The notes under the pieces were generated by a model that worked only from the letters and a program-made list of their open reading frames with translations, had not been told where the DNA came from and did not search any database. A stretch of DNA of 32,887 nt, taken from NCBI RefSeq assembly GCF_003236395.1, contig NZ_POUD01000079.1, positions 1 through 32,887 of the forward strand, written 5' to 3'. Shown here piece after piece: positions 24,445 through 31,536 of this stretch. Position 1 is the first letter of the stretch; each line of letters starts with the position of its first letter. The DNA is from Nonomuraea aridisoli (lineage in GTDB: Bacteria; Actinomycetota; Actinomycetes; Streptosporangiales; Streptosporangiaceae). Both the position numbers and the translations under genes were made by a program.

Positions 24445-25419
24445 GTGGAGACGACCGCGGAGGCACAACTCATCGGACCACTGCTACTCGCACGCGGCAC
24501 CATCGACCGCTCGTCGGCGTTGCGCGCCGACGAGCAGTGGCTGGAGCGGGCCTGGTCCGACCCGGCGGCCCGGGTGCTGGTGATCGACAACGGTCACACG
24601 CTGGTGCGGCGCACGGGCGACGAGGTGCACGCGGTGCTCTACCCGACGGCCGAGGCCCCGCCGGGGCCGCGCTTCCTGCTGGGCGTCGAGGCCGGGGTCG
24701 CCTACTTCGCGGTGGCCGCGCCGCTGCCCGGCACCCCCAAGGGCGACGTCAACGGCCGCGTGACCGTCCCGATGGGCCTGCGTGACGCCCCCGAGGGGCA
24801 GCCGGTGGCGGCCGGGCTGCGCCAGGTCGGCGGCCTGCTCGGCGACCGTGACGCGGGCCTGCTGGTCTTCGCCGTCGCGCTGGACGCCTGGCATTCGACC
24901 CACCAGTACTGCCCGCGCTGCGGCGCCATGACGACCGTGCAGTCCGGCGGCCACGTCCGGGTCTGCCCCGACGACGGCAGCCAGCACTTCCCGCGCGTCG
25001 ACCCCGCCGTGATCATGCTGGTCCGCGACGAGGCCGACCGCTGCCTGCTGGCCCGCGGTCCGCAGTGGCCGGAGGGACGGCTGTCGATCCTGGCGGGCTT
25101 CGTGGAGGCGGGCGAGTCGCTGGAGGCCGCCGTCGTGCGCGAGGTCGCCGAAGAGGTCGGCATCACCGTCACCCGGCCGCGCTATCTCGGCAGCCAGCCA
25201 TGGCCGTTCCCGCGCAGCCTCATGCTGGGCTTCTTCGCCGACGCCACGTCCACCACGCTCACGCCCGACGACGACGAGATCGCCGAGGCCCGGTGGTTCA
25301 CGCGGGAGCAGCTGGCGCAGGCCCTGAAGTCGGGCGAGCTGCGCCTGCCGCCCCGCGTGTCGATCGCCCGCCGCCTGATCGAGACCTGGTACGGCGGCGA
25401 GCTCGTCGGCGACTGGTGA
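24445..25419 (+). CDS. nudC: NudC: NAD+/NADH diphosphatase (Nudix hydrolase)
   Basis: A 324-residue protein with the three-part NudC layout: N-terminal domain (1-145), a zinc-ribbon-like segment (about 150-180) and the Nudix domain. The Nudix box runs from Gly218 to about 240 (GFVEAGESLE ... REVAEEVGI), followed by the NudC signature SQPWPFPRS. It hydrolyses NAD(H) to NMN(H) and AMP, and family members also act on NAD-capped RNA. The zinc segment has Cys156, Cys159 and Cys174, but the fourth usual cysteine is replaced (CPDDG instead of CPxCG). GTG 24445 follows a purine-rich GGGAGGGGGCGG. It is divergent from the siderophore operon and ends 3 bp from the convergent mycoredoxin gene. Confidence 0.93.
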   Translation: METTAEAQLIGPLLLARGTIDRSSALRADEQWLERAWSDPAARVLVIDNGHTLVRRTGDEVHAVLYPTAEAPPGPRFLLGVEAGVAYFAVAAPLPGTPKGDVNGRVTVPMGLRDAPEGQPVAAGLRQVGGLLGDRDAGLLVFAVALDAWHSTHQYCPRCGAMTTVQSGGHVRVCPDDGSQHFPRVDPAVIMLVRDEADRCLLARGPQWPEGRLSILAGFVEAGESLEAAVVREVAEEVGITVTRPRYLGSQPWPFPRSLMLGFFADATSTTLTPDDDEIAEARWFTREQLAQALKSGELRLPPRVSIARRLIETWYGGELVGDW

Positions 25420-25422
25420 GGG

Positions 25423-25668
25423 TCAGACCCCGAGCAGCGCCTTGACCTCGAGGGCCGAGGGGTTGGTCCGCACCACCCGGCCGTCCGGGGTGTCGATCAC
25501 CACGGTCGGCACCGTCTGGTTGCCGTTGTTGACGCTCATCACGAACTCCGCGGCCGACGGGTCCTTCTCGATGTCGATCTCGTCGAACGCGATGCCGTCG
25601 CGCTTCAGCTGAGACTTGAGCCGCTTGCAGGGGCCGCACCAGGTAGTGCTGTAAACGGTGAGCGCCAT
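25423..25668 (-). CDS. mrx1: Mycoredoxin-type glutaredoxin
   Basis: An 81-residue glutaredoxin-fold protein. The redox motif is WCGPC (Cys11 and Cys14) after VYSTT; the TVPTVVI cis-Pro block and a closing SALEVKALLG helix complete the fold. The central EIDIEKDPSAAEFVMSVNNG (quoted in full as family signature) resembles mycobacterial Mrx1, which reduces mycothiol mixed disulfides. Mrx1 itself, from memory, has CGYC; CGPC here is a thioredoxin-like variant and could shift redox potential. The start at ATG 25668 has GGAGGG about 11 bp upstream; an in-frame ATG eight codons earlier is possible. It is tail-to-tail with nudC, as the two are neighbours in mycobacteria. Confidence 0.88.
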   Translation of the reverse strand: MALTVYSTTWCGPCKRLKSQLKRDGIAFDEIDIEKDPSAAEFVMSVNNGNQTVPTVVIDTPDGRVVRTNPSALEVKALLGV

Positions 25669-25701
25669 GTTGGGGATACCCTCCAAGGTCATGAAAAGGG
25701 G

Positions 25702-25723
25702 CGTCGGGTGCAACAACCCGACG
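25702..25723 (-). terminator. Intrinsic terminator after the secreted esterase gene
   Basis: On the minus strand CGTCGGGT-TGTTGC-ACCCGACG forms a perfect 8-bp stem with a 6-nt loop followed by CCCCTTTT. It lies 33 bp past the esterase stop and 34 bp before the mycoredoxin start, so it either ends esterase transcripts or also acts as a leader attenuator for mycoredoxin. Confidence 0.6.
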
Positions 25724-25755
25724 ATCGCCGTTAATCCCATACCCCGTACGGGCGT

Positions 25756-26658
25756 CTAGCCGATGCGGCCGGCGATCCACGCCTGCACGCGCTCGGCCAT
25801 GCCCGGCTCACGGTAGACCTCCGTGCTGTGCTTGACGCCGGGCGCCGTGATGACGGTCACCGGCACGCCCACCTGGCCCATCATCTTCTTCAGCAGCTGG
25901 CTCTGCACCGGCGGCACGAACTCCTTGTCGGAGTGCACGGTGAGCATCGGAGCGTCCTTCGGGCTGGCGTGCCAGGCCACCTCCATGCTGGCCCAGACCC
26001 GCGAGCACTTCCCCTTGGGCGAGCCGCAGCCGGCCAGCTTGATCGCGGACGTGCGCAGCTTGCGCTTGGCGGCCTCGGTGGCCTTCTCGCCGTCGGAGTA
26101 GGCGCGCAGCGGCGAGATGATCGGCGACATGCCGACCACGCCCTTGAGCCCGTTGATGCCGTCGCCGTACGTGCCGACGGCCGCCGCGATGTGACCGCCC
26201 GCGGAGAACCCGACCACCACGTAGTTGCCCGGGTCGAACGCCCACTGGTCGGCGTTCTTGCGCGCCAGGGCGATCGCCGCGAGGGCGTCGGCGCGCTGCG
26301 CCGGCCAGGCCGCGTCGCCCGACAGGCGGTAGTTGAGGTTGAAGACCGTGTAGCCCATGTCGGCGTAGTCGCGCGCGATCTCCTTCATGGACTTCTTGTC
26401 GCCGCTGGACCACCAGCCGCCGTGGATGATGAAGACCCCGGGCCGCTGCTGCCCGTCGGGCGTCCACCAGACGTCCATCTCCTGACGCTTGTGGGAGCCG
26501 TACGAGACGGTCTCCAGGGCCGGCCCGCCGAGGCCGTTGACGTCGACCGGGTAGTCCACGGTGGGCGCCGGTGCCGGATCCTGGGACGCGCTCGCGGCGA
26601 CGGGAGTGAGCACGACGGCAGCGAGCGCGAGAGCGCTCACGTAAACCGCTGTTCGCAC
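25756..26658 (-). CDS. Secreted alpha/beta-hydrolase esterase (carboxylesterase/lipase type)
   Basis: A 300-residue protein with a Sec signal peptide (MRTAVYVSALALAAVVL, cleavage near ASA at about 24). The mature enzyme shows the HGGWW oxyanion block (79-83), the nucleophile motif GFSAGG (Ser152), an acid in VHSDKEFVPP and a catalytic His in GVKHSTEVY near the C-terminus: the layout of the BD-FAE/hormone-sensitive-lipase-like group. Two cysteines in AGCGSPKGKCS could form a disulfide outside the cell. It probably hydrolyses small acyl or feruloyl-type esters; the substrate is unknown. GTG 26658 has AAAGGAAG upstream. It is divergent from uvrD2 and is an addition to the nudC-mrx-uvrD2 block. 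Confidence 0.85.
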   Translation of the reverse strand: MRTAVYVSALALAAVVLTPVAASASQDPAPAPTVDYPVDVNGLGGPALETVSYGSHKRQEMDVWWTPDGQQRPGVFIIHGGWWSSGDKKSMKEIARDYADMGYTVFNLNYRLSGDAAWPAQRADALAAIALARKNADQWAFDPGNYVVVGFSAGGHIAAAVGTYGDGINGLKGVVGMSPIISPLRAYSDGEKATEAAKRKLRTSAIKLAGCGSPKGKCSRVWASMEVAWHASPKDAPMLTVHSDKEFVPPVQSQLLKKMMGQVGVPVTVITAPGVKHSTEVYREPGMAERVQAWIAGRIG

Positions 26659-26806
26659 GGGCTTCCTTTCCCCACAAGCATTTGGTCGGGCCCCATTGTG
26701 GAGGAAGAGAGCACTTGTTCGCATCTCGAACGCTATGAACGTACCTCCGCCCGCATGTTGCCAGAATAAAGAGGCTTGACCGTCGGCAGGCTGGGAGGAT
26801 GTACGG

Positions 26807-28849
26807 GTGAACAGCGTGGACGACGTCCTGATCGGGCTCGATCCCGAGCAGCGCGCGGTCGCCGAGGCCGTGCGCGGGCCGGTGTGCGTCCTGGCGGGCG
26901 CCGGCACGGGCAAGACCAGGGCGATCACCCACCGCATCGCGTACGCCGTCCGCAGCGGTGTGGTCGAGCCGCAGAGCGTGCTCGCCGTGACGTTCACCAC
27001 ACGCGCCGCGGGCGAACTGCGCCAGCGCCTGCGCGCGCTCGGCGCCCCCGGCGTGCAGGCCCGCACGTTCCACGCCGCGGCGCTGCGCCAGCTCACCTAC
27101 TTCTGGCCGCGGGTGATCGGCGGCGAGGCGCCCTCGGTCATCGAGTCGAAGCTGCCGGTGCTGGGGGAGGCGTGCCGGCGGCTGCGGCGCACCCCCGACC
27201 GTTCCGAGCTGCGCGACATCGCCTCCGAGATCGAGTGGGCCAAGGTCGTCCAGATCGGCCCCGAGGACTACCCGGCCGCCGCCGCCAAACACCACCGCAC
27301 GCCGCCCCTGCCCGCCGCCGACCTGGCCGCCCTCTATGACGCGTACGAGACGATCCGCCGCGAACGCCACCTCGTCGACTTCGAGACCATCCTGGAGCTG
27401 ACCGCGGCGGTGATGACCGAGCACCAGGAGGTGGCCGCGCAGATCCGCCAGCAGTATCGCTACTTCGTGGTCGACGAGTACCAAGACGTCAACCCGCTGC
27501 AGAAGCTGCTGCTCGACACCTGGCTCGGCGGGCGCGACGACGTCTGCGTGGTCGGAGACCCCAACCAGACGATCTACTCCTTCACCGGCGCCAGCCCGCG
27601 CTACCTGACGAGCTTCGCGGTCGAACACCCCGACGCCGCCGTCATCAAGCTGGTCCGCGACTACCGCTCCACCCCCCAGGTCGTCGACCTGGCCAACCTC
27701 GTCATCGCCAAGAGCCGCTCGCCCCACCGCCTCGAGCTCGTGGCGCAGCGCCCCGAGGGCCCGAGGCCGGTCTTCTCCGACTACGACGACGAGCCCGCCG
27801 AGGCCGCCGGGGTGGCCAGGGCCATCAGGAAGCTGCTCGACAAGGGCGTGGCCTCGCGCGAGATCGCCGTGCTCTTCCGCGTCAACTCCCAGTCCGCGGC
27901 CTACGAGGAGGCCCTGGCCAAGGCCGAGATCCCGTACGTCCTGCGCGGGGCCGAGCGCTTCTTCGAACGTCCCGAGGTGCGCCAGGCGGTCGTGCTGCTG
28001 CGCGGCGCGGCGCGTTCGGCGGCCGGCGAGCCCCTGGCCACGGAGGTGCACAACATCCTGGCCGGCATCGGCCTGACCCCCTCGCCCGCCGGCGGCGGCA
28101 CGGCGCGGGAGAAATGGGAGTCGCTCAAGGCCCTGGCCGACCTGGCGGAGGACATGGCCGCCGAGGGCGCCGACCTGCCCGCGTTCGTGGCCGAGCTGGA
28201 GCGCCGCGCCTCCGAGCAGCACGCGCCGCCCGTCGAGGGCGTCACGCTGGCCTCGCTCCACGCGGCCAAGGGCCTGGAGTGGGACGCCGTCTTCCTCGTC
28301 GGCCTCACCGACGGCATGCTGCCGATCATCTACGCCGAGACCCCCGAGCAGATCGAGGAAGAACGCCGCCTGCTCTACGTCGGCGTCACCCGCGCCCGCG
28401 AGCACCTGTCGTTGTCGTGGGCCCTCGCCCGCGCGCCCGGAGGCCGCAAGAGCCGCCGCCCGTCGCGCTTCCTCGACGGCCTCACCGGCCGGCTCTCCGC
28501 GCCGCCGCGCGTCGCCACGCCGGCGCGCGAACGCCCCCGGGTGGCCGCGCCGGTCAGCTGCCGGGTGTGCGCCAAGACGCTGGTGGCCGCCGCCGAGCAG
28601 AAGCTCGGCCGCTGCTCGACCTGCCCCGCCGACTACGACGAGGCCCTCCTCGAACGCCTCAGGGCCTGGCGCACGGCCACCGCCAAGGAGGCCAAGGTGC
28701 CGCCGTACGTCGTCTTCACCGACGTCACGCTGCAGGCGATCGCCGAGCGCGCGCCGGCGAACGAGCAGGAGTTGTTGTCGATCGCGGGCATCGGCAAGGT
28801 GAAGGTCGACCGCTACGGCGCGGCCGTGCTGGCCCTCTGCCGCGCTTAG
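26807..28849 (+). CDS. uvrD2: UvrD2: SF1A DNA helicase with zinc-finger and HRDC domain
   Basis: A 680-residue helicase. Motif I is GAGTGKTRA (Lys36), motif II DEYQDVNPLQ, motif III GDPNQTIYSFTGA, motif V SLHAAKGLEWD and motif VI VGVTRAREHL. After the motor a tetracysteine module (Cys585, 588, 603, 606) and a C-terminal HRDC domain (about 620-678) follow, the exact architecture of mycobacterial UvrD2, where the cysteine module is needed for helicase activity. It is shorter than UvrD1/PcrA. It functions in DNA unwinding, and is essential in mycobacteria for reasons not fully clear. GTG 26807 has a strong GGGAGGA about 9 bp upstream. Family assignment is secure. Confidence 0.94.
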   Translation: MNSVDDVLIGLDPEQRAVAEAVRGPVCVLAGAGTGKTRAITHRIAYAVRSGVVEPQSVLAVTFTTRAAGELRQRLRALGAPGVQARTFHAAALRQLTYFWPRVIGGEAPSVIESKLPVLGEACRRLRRTPDRSELRDIASEIEWAKVVQIGPEDYPAAAAKHHRTPPLPAADLAALYDAYETIRRERHLVDFETILELTAAVMTEHQEVAAQIRQQYRYFVVDEYQDVNPLQKLLLDTWLGGRDDVCVVGDPNQTIYSFTGASPRYLTSFAVEHPDAAVIKLVRDYRSTPQVVDLANLVIAKSRSPHRLELVAQRPEGPRPVFSDYDDEPAEAAGVARAIRKLLDKGVASREIAVLFRVNSQSAAYEEALAKAEIPYVLRGAERFFERPEVRQAVVLLRGAARSAAGEPLATEVHNILAGIGLTPSPAGGGTAREKWESLKALADLAEDMAAEGADLPAFVAELERRASEQHAPPVEGVTLASLHAAKGLEWDAVFLVGLTDGMLPIIYAETPEQIEEERRLLYVGVTRAREHLSLSWALARAPGGRKSRRPSRFLDGLTGRLSAPPRVATPARERPRVAAPVSCRVCAKTLVAAAEQKLGRCSTCPADYDEALLERLRAWRTATAKEAKVPPYVVFTDVTLQAIAERAPANEQELLSIAGIGKVKVDRYGAAVLALCRA

Positions 28850-28952
28850 GCCACCCCGATTACCTACTCGCGCGTAACAACCGCGAAACTGCAGGGGGGA
28901 ATCATTGAGCCTCATCCCACCTCAGGGGCATAGAGGCGAAAAATCAGACTTT

Positions 28953-28967
28953 GTCCCAGTATGGGAC
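28953..28967. repeat. Perfect palindrome upstream of thioesterase gene
   Basis: GTCCCA-GTA-TGGGAC is a 6-bp perfect inverted repeat with a 3-bp centre, 21 bp upstream of the GTG at 28989 and within a less GC-rich leader. Its place suggests an operator for a dimeric regulator. Confidence 0.45.
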
Positions 28968-28988
28968 GGCAATGGAGGGGACAGACAC

Positions 28989-29858
28989 GTGAACGAGGCG
29001 CTGAAGGAGCTGCTCGACCTGCTCGACCTGGAGCAGATCGAGCTCGACATCTTCCGGGGGCGGAGCCCGGAAGAGCGCATCCAGCGCGTCTTCGGCGGCC
29101 AAGTGGCGGCCCAGGCCCTGGTCGCGGCCGGCCGTACCGTCCCCAAGGACCGCAACGTGCACTCCCTGCACGCCTACTTCATCCGCCCGGGCGACCCGTC
29201 CGTCCCGATCGTCTACAACGTCGAGCGGCTGCGCGACGGGCGGTCGTTCACCACCCGCCGCATCCAGGCGGTCCAGCACGGCAAGGCCATCTTCACGATG
29301 TCGGCGTCGTTCCACATCCCCGAGGAGGGCGTGGAGCACCAGGCCCTGCGCATGCCGGAAGTGCCCGACCCGGAGACGCTCCCGGCGGTCCAGGACCGGA
29401 TGTACGAGCTGATGGGCGACAACCCCGCGCTGCGCGACATGCTCGCGCGCCCCCGGCCGGTGGACGCGCGTTACGCCTCGCCGCTCACCTGGGAGGCGTT
29501 CCAGAATCCCGAGCTGCGCAGCGCCAACACCAACGTGTGGTTCCGCTACGACGCCGACCTGCCGGACGACCCGCTGCTGCACGTCGTGCTGGCCGCGTAC
29601 GCGTCCGACTTCACGCTGGTCGACACGATCCTGCTGGCCCACGGCATGGCCTGGGGCGCCTCGAACATCATGGGCGCCTCCCTCGACCACGCCATGTGGT
29701 TCCACCGTCCGTTCCGGGCCGACGAGTGGCTGCTGTACGCCCAGGAGTCGCCGTGGTCGGCGGGCGCGCGGGGGCTCGCGCGTGGTGAGATGTACACCGC
29801 CTCGGGTGAGCTCGTGGTCTCGGTCGTCCAGGAGGCCATGATCCGGCCGCTCAAGTAG
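28989..29858 (+). CDS. tesB: TesB-type acyl-CoA thioesterase II
   Basis: A 289-residue double-hotdog thioesterase. Landmarks are FGGQVAAQAL in the first hotdog, HSLHAYFIRPGDPSVPIVY, RDGRSFTTRRIQAVQ, and in the second hotdog YASDFTLVDT with the catalytic-type Asp, then SLDHAMWFHRPFRADEWLLY. It hydrolyses acyl-CoA to free acid and CoA in the cytosol. GTG 28989 is chosen because GGAGGGG lies 8 bp upstream and the protein then starts MNEALKELL as relatives do. A TTG at 28905 also has a good RBS, but the 28 codons between use A/T-ending codons foreign to this window. Confidence 0.9.
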   Translation: MNEALKELLDLLDLEQIELDIFRGRSPEERIQRVFGGQVAAQALVAAGRTVPKDRNVHSLHAYFIRPGDPSVPIVYNVERLRDGRSFTTRRIQAVQHGKAIFTMSASFHIPEEGVEHQALRMPEVPDPETLPAVQDRMYELMGDNPALRDMLARPRPVDARYASPLTWEAFQNPELRSANTNVWFRYDADLPDDPLLHVVLAAYASDFTLVDTILLAHGMAWGASNIMGASLDHAMWFHRPFRADEWLLYAQESPWSAGARGLARGEMYTASGELVVSVVQEAMIRPLK

Positions 29859-29908
29859 AGCGATCACCGCCGCGTCAGGTGGCGGAGATCGACACGAAAT
29901 CGCAGGTA

Positions 29909-29947
29909 GAAAATATGTTGCCCCTTCCAGGCTTCCCGGTTTAGGGT
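29909..29947 (+). promoter_or_regulatory. whiB7 promoter with AT-rich WhiB7-type element
   Basis: TTGCCC (29918-29923) and TAGGGT (29942-29947) are spaced 18 bp. Directly upstream of the -35 is the AT-rich GAAAATATG (29909-29917). WhiB7 with its AT-hook activates SigA promoters that carry such an AT-rich patch just upstream of -35, so this fits autoregulation. Transcription would start near 29954, giving a leader of about 450 nt. Confidence 0.7.
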
Positions 29948-30006
29948 CAAGGTCAAGCGAGTCGGGCAAGTCCTGCCCGACGATCCCAGAGTGGAGGTGA
30001 GTCCCA

Positions 30007-30270
30007 GTGATCAGCATCAAGATGTCGGCCACGAAGTGGCTCGCCTCCGCATGCCGTGACTCGGTGAGGCTCGTCTATGGCCCCGCCAAGCTGCGGCAGG
30101 AGTGCCCTGTCCGTAGCCAGGCCGTCGTCTTCTCCTCGCGTCAGCACTTCGCCGCCGTGAAGGAAGCCGCCCCTGCCTACATCGCACGTATCGCACTGCC
30201 GGCCAACCAGCTCACCAAGGGTGGACTGTGCGGTCCGCAACCCTGGAGGGATGCTCCGGTCATAAGTTGA
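30007..30270 (+). CDS. Upstream ORF (leader peptide) of whiB7
   Basis: An 87-codon ORF in the whiB7 leader, GTG start at 30007 behind a near-consensus GGAGGTGA 7 bp upstream, ending with TGA at 30268-30270. The product begins MISIKMSATKWLASACRDS and is basic with three cysteines and no signal peptide or known domain. The stop codon lies inside an RNA hairpin that precedes the whiB7 terminator, the geometry of translation-coupled attenuation. whiB7 and Streptomyces wblC leaders are known to contain a uORF whose slowed translation under ribosome-targeting drugs allows readthrough. This one is long, and could also make a functional small protein. The regulatory role is inferred from layout. Confidence 0.75.
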   Translation: MISIKMSATKWLASACRDSVRLVYGPAKLRQECPVRSQAVVFSSRQHFAAVKEAAPAYIARIALPANQLTKGGLCGPQPWRDAPVIS

Positions 30271-30293
30271 CCGGCACAGCAGCAGCCTCCAGG
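30242..30293 (+). promoter_or_regulatory. Candidate antiterminator hairpin in the whiB7 leader
   Basis: CCTGGAGG (30242-30249) pairs with CCTCCAGG (30286-30293); inside, TGCT (30252-30255) pairs with AGCA (30278-30281) and CCGGTCA (30256-30262) with TGACCGG (30268-30274). The inner stem contains the uORF stop codon, and the outer stem takes three bases from the left arm of the terminator. A ribosome reaching the stop would melt this hairpin and favour termination. Confidence 0.55.
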
Positions 30294-30332
30294 CCGCGGA
30301 TCCGCACACAGGATCCGCGGCCTTCTTGTTTG
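30291..30332 (+). terminator. Rho-independent attenuator terminator upstream of whiB7
   Basis: AGGCCGCGGATCC (30291-30303) pairs perfectly with GGATCCGCGGCCT (30311-30323) over 13 bp with a 7-nt loop, followed by the T-rich TCTTGTTTG. It stands between the uORF and whiB7, so transcripts stop here unless it is prevented from forming. Confidence 0.85.
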
Positions 30333-30400
30333 TCCGTGATCCCCGACCACCTACGAGGTGCCCGACCAAGATCACAAGATCGATTCAAAAGGAGAAGCAG

Positions 30401-30670
30401 ATGGGGGCCAAGACGATCATGGACCTGATCGACGAAGCCAAGATCCCCTGTCGTACCGACCCTGACCTGTGGTTCGCAGAGTCGCCGGAGGACGTCGAGT
30501 TCGCCAAGGCACTCTGCGGCGGCTGCCCGATCCAGAAGGCCTGCCTGGCCCGCGCGCTCGAGCGCGAGGAGCCGTGGGGCGTCTGGGGCGGCGAACTGAT
30601 CCTCAGGGGGACGATCGTCCCCCGCAAGCGGCCGCGCGGGCGTCCTCGCAAGCACCCGGTCGCTGCCTGA
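30401..30670 (+). CDS. whiB7: WhiB7: Fe-S transcription activator of intrinsic antibiotic resistance
   Basis: An 89-residue Wbl protein. The four iron-sulfur cysteines are Cys17, Cys39, Cys42 and Cys48 (CGGCPIQKAC), the GVWGG turn is in EPWGVWGGEL (58-66), and the C-terminus has an AT-hook RGRPR (79-83) that is the mark of WhiB7 among Wbl proteins. It binds the SigA region 4 and AT-rich DNA next to -35 boxes and induces resistance genes (efflux, ribosome protection, Erm-type) when translation is inhibited. ATG 30401 has a strong AAAGGAGAAG RBS. Control appears to be an autoregulated promoter plus leader attenuation, both listed separately. Confidence 0.96.
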   Translation: MGAKTIMDLIDEAKIPCRTDPDLWFAESPEDVEFAKALCGGCPIQKACLARALEREEPWGVWGGELILRGTIVPRKRPRGRPRKHPVAA

Positions 30671-30707
30671 CCTCTTCGGCACCACGCACCAGAAAGTGAA
30701 CGGACCC

Positions 30708-30923
30708 ATGAGAAACCACCAGCCCACCAGGAGCCTCGCCGTGCCGGATATGATCCATGAAATGGTCAACGACCGAATACAAACCCTCCACCGGGAGGCG
30801 GCCGAGTACCGCCTGGTCGAGCGCGTCCGCCGCGTCCAGCGGGCGAGAGCGCAGGTTCAGCGGGCGCGGGCCAAGGTCAAGCAGGCCCATGACCGCCTGG
30901 AGGCGTTGACCCGTCAGTCCTGA
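30708..30923 (+). CDS. Small basic coiled-coil protein downstream of whiB7
   Basis: A 71-residue protein from ATG 30708 (GGA 4 bp upstream; a GTG at 30696 would add four residues). From about residue 14 it is one long charged helix, VERVRRVQRARAQVQRARAK with regular hydrophobic spacing and an imperfect QRARAxV repeat, as in a coiled coil or an RNA/ribosome-binding helix. No family is recognised. It begins 37 bp after whiB7 with no terminator between, and a strong terminator follows, so it is probably in the WhiB7 transcript and induced with it. A role in the translation-stress response would fit but is unproven. Confidence 0.65.
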   Translation: MRNHQPTRSLAVPDMIHEMVNDRIQTLHREAAEYRLVERVRRVQRARAQVQRARAKVKQAHDRLEALTRQS

Positions 30924-30991
30924 CGGCCCCACGGCAGACCGGCTCACCACCACCCCGACCTGCCCGGGGCCGCTGTCCACCACCTCTGACC

Positions 30992-31022
30992 GGGAGATCC
31001 CGCCGTCGACGCCGGATCTCCC
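30992..31022. repeat. Inverted repeat before the whiB7 operon terminator
   Basis: GGGAGATCC (30992-31000) pairs with GGATCTCCC (31014-31022), a perfect 9-bp stem with a 13-nt loop, immediately upstream of the terminator hairpin. It may be part of a double terminator or stabilise the 3' end. Confidence 0.5.
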
Positions 31023-31026
31023 CCGG

Positions 31027-31055
31027 AAGCCGGGCGCTCAACGAGCGCCCGGCTT
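31027..31055 (+). terminator. Rho-independent terminator of the whiB7 transcript
   Basis: AAGCCGGGCGCTC (31027-31039) pairs with GAGCGCCCGGCTT (31043-31055), a perfect 13-bp stem with an AAC loop, followed by the pyrimidine tail TCTCTTTCC. It separates the small coiled-coil gene from the haemoglobin gene. Confidence 0.85.
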
Positions 31056-31080
31056 TCTCTTTCCCTGGCATGCTCAGTGC

Positions 31081-31524
31081 ATGGAGAGCGTGTACGAGGC
31101 CGCCGGTGGCAGCGAGGGGCTGGTTCGGCTGGCTCGGGCGTGGCATGCGAGGGTGATGGCCGACGATGTGGTCAGTCACGCGTTCAGCCATGGATTCCAT
31201 CCTCAGCACAGCGAGCGACTTGCCGCGTACTGGGCCGAGGCGCTGGGTGGGCCGGCCGACTACTCCACCCGTTACGGTGACGAGACGTCGGTCGTGCGCA
31301 TGCACAGCGGCAACGGCCCCCACGAGGAGATGGACCGCCGGGCCATCGCCTGCTTCGACCAGGCCCTGGACGACCTGGGCGTGCGGGAGCCGGTTCGGCA
31401 GGTGCTGCACGACTACTTCGCCTGGGCGGCCACGACGACGATGGCACGGTATCCGGAGTCCGCCGACGAGGTTCCGGACGGGCTGGCCATCCCTCGGTGG
31501 TCATGGGACGGTCTCCAGCGCTGA
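31081..31524 (+). CDS. Truncated haemoglobin (group II-like)
   Basis: A 147-residue globin. The pattern MESVYEAAGGSEGLVRLA is the usual A/B-helix start of 2-over-2 globins, HGFHPQHSERLAAYW covers the CD/E region, VVRMHSGNG holds the probable proximal haem His, and LHDYFAWAATTTM is the H helix. Such proteins bind O2 or NO and peroxides and serve in NO detoxification or redox protection. ATG 31081 has no RBS, and the preceding terminator is 25 bp away, so the transcript may be leaderless with its promoter embedded in the terminator region. A C-terminal PRWSWDGLQ tail is typical of actinobacterial members, from memory. Confidence 0.82.
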   Translation: MESVYEAAGGSEGLVRLARAWHARVMADDVVSHAFSHGFHPQHSERLAAYWAEALGGPADYSTRYGDETSVVRMHSGNGPHEEMDRRAIACFDQALDDLGVREPVRQVLHDYFAWAATTTMARYPESADEVPDGLAIPRWSWDGLQR

Positions 31525-31536
31525 GCCGGCACGGCT

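Noticed and set aside
26717..26731. GTTCG-N5-CGAAC as a LexA/SOS box before uvrD2
   Set aside because: The half-sites are in the wrong order for the actinobacterial CGAAC-N4-GTTCG box.
26776..26781. TTGACC as the -35 of uvrD2
   Set aside because: No acceptable -10 at 16-19 bp; the region there is the RBS.
25808..28915. Antisense open frame spanning esterase and uvrD2
   Set aside because: Runs through two real genes in other frames and has no domain content.
28905..28988. Earlier TTG start for the thioesterase
   Set aside because: A good RBS exists, but the 28 codons are A/T-ending and contain a perfect palindrome, so leader DNA is more likely.
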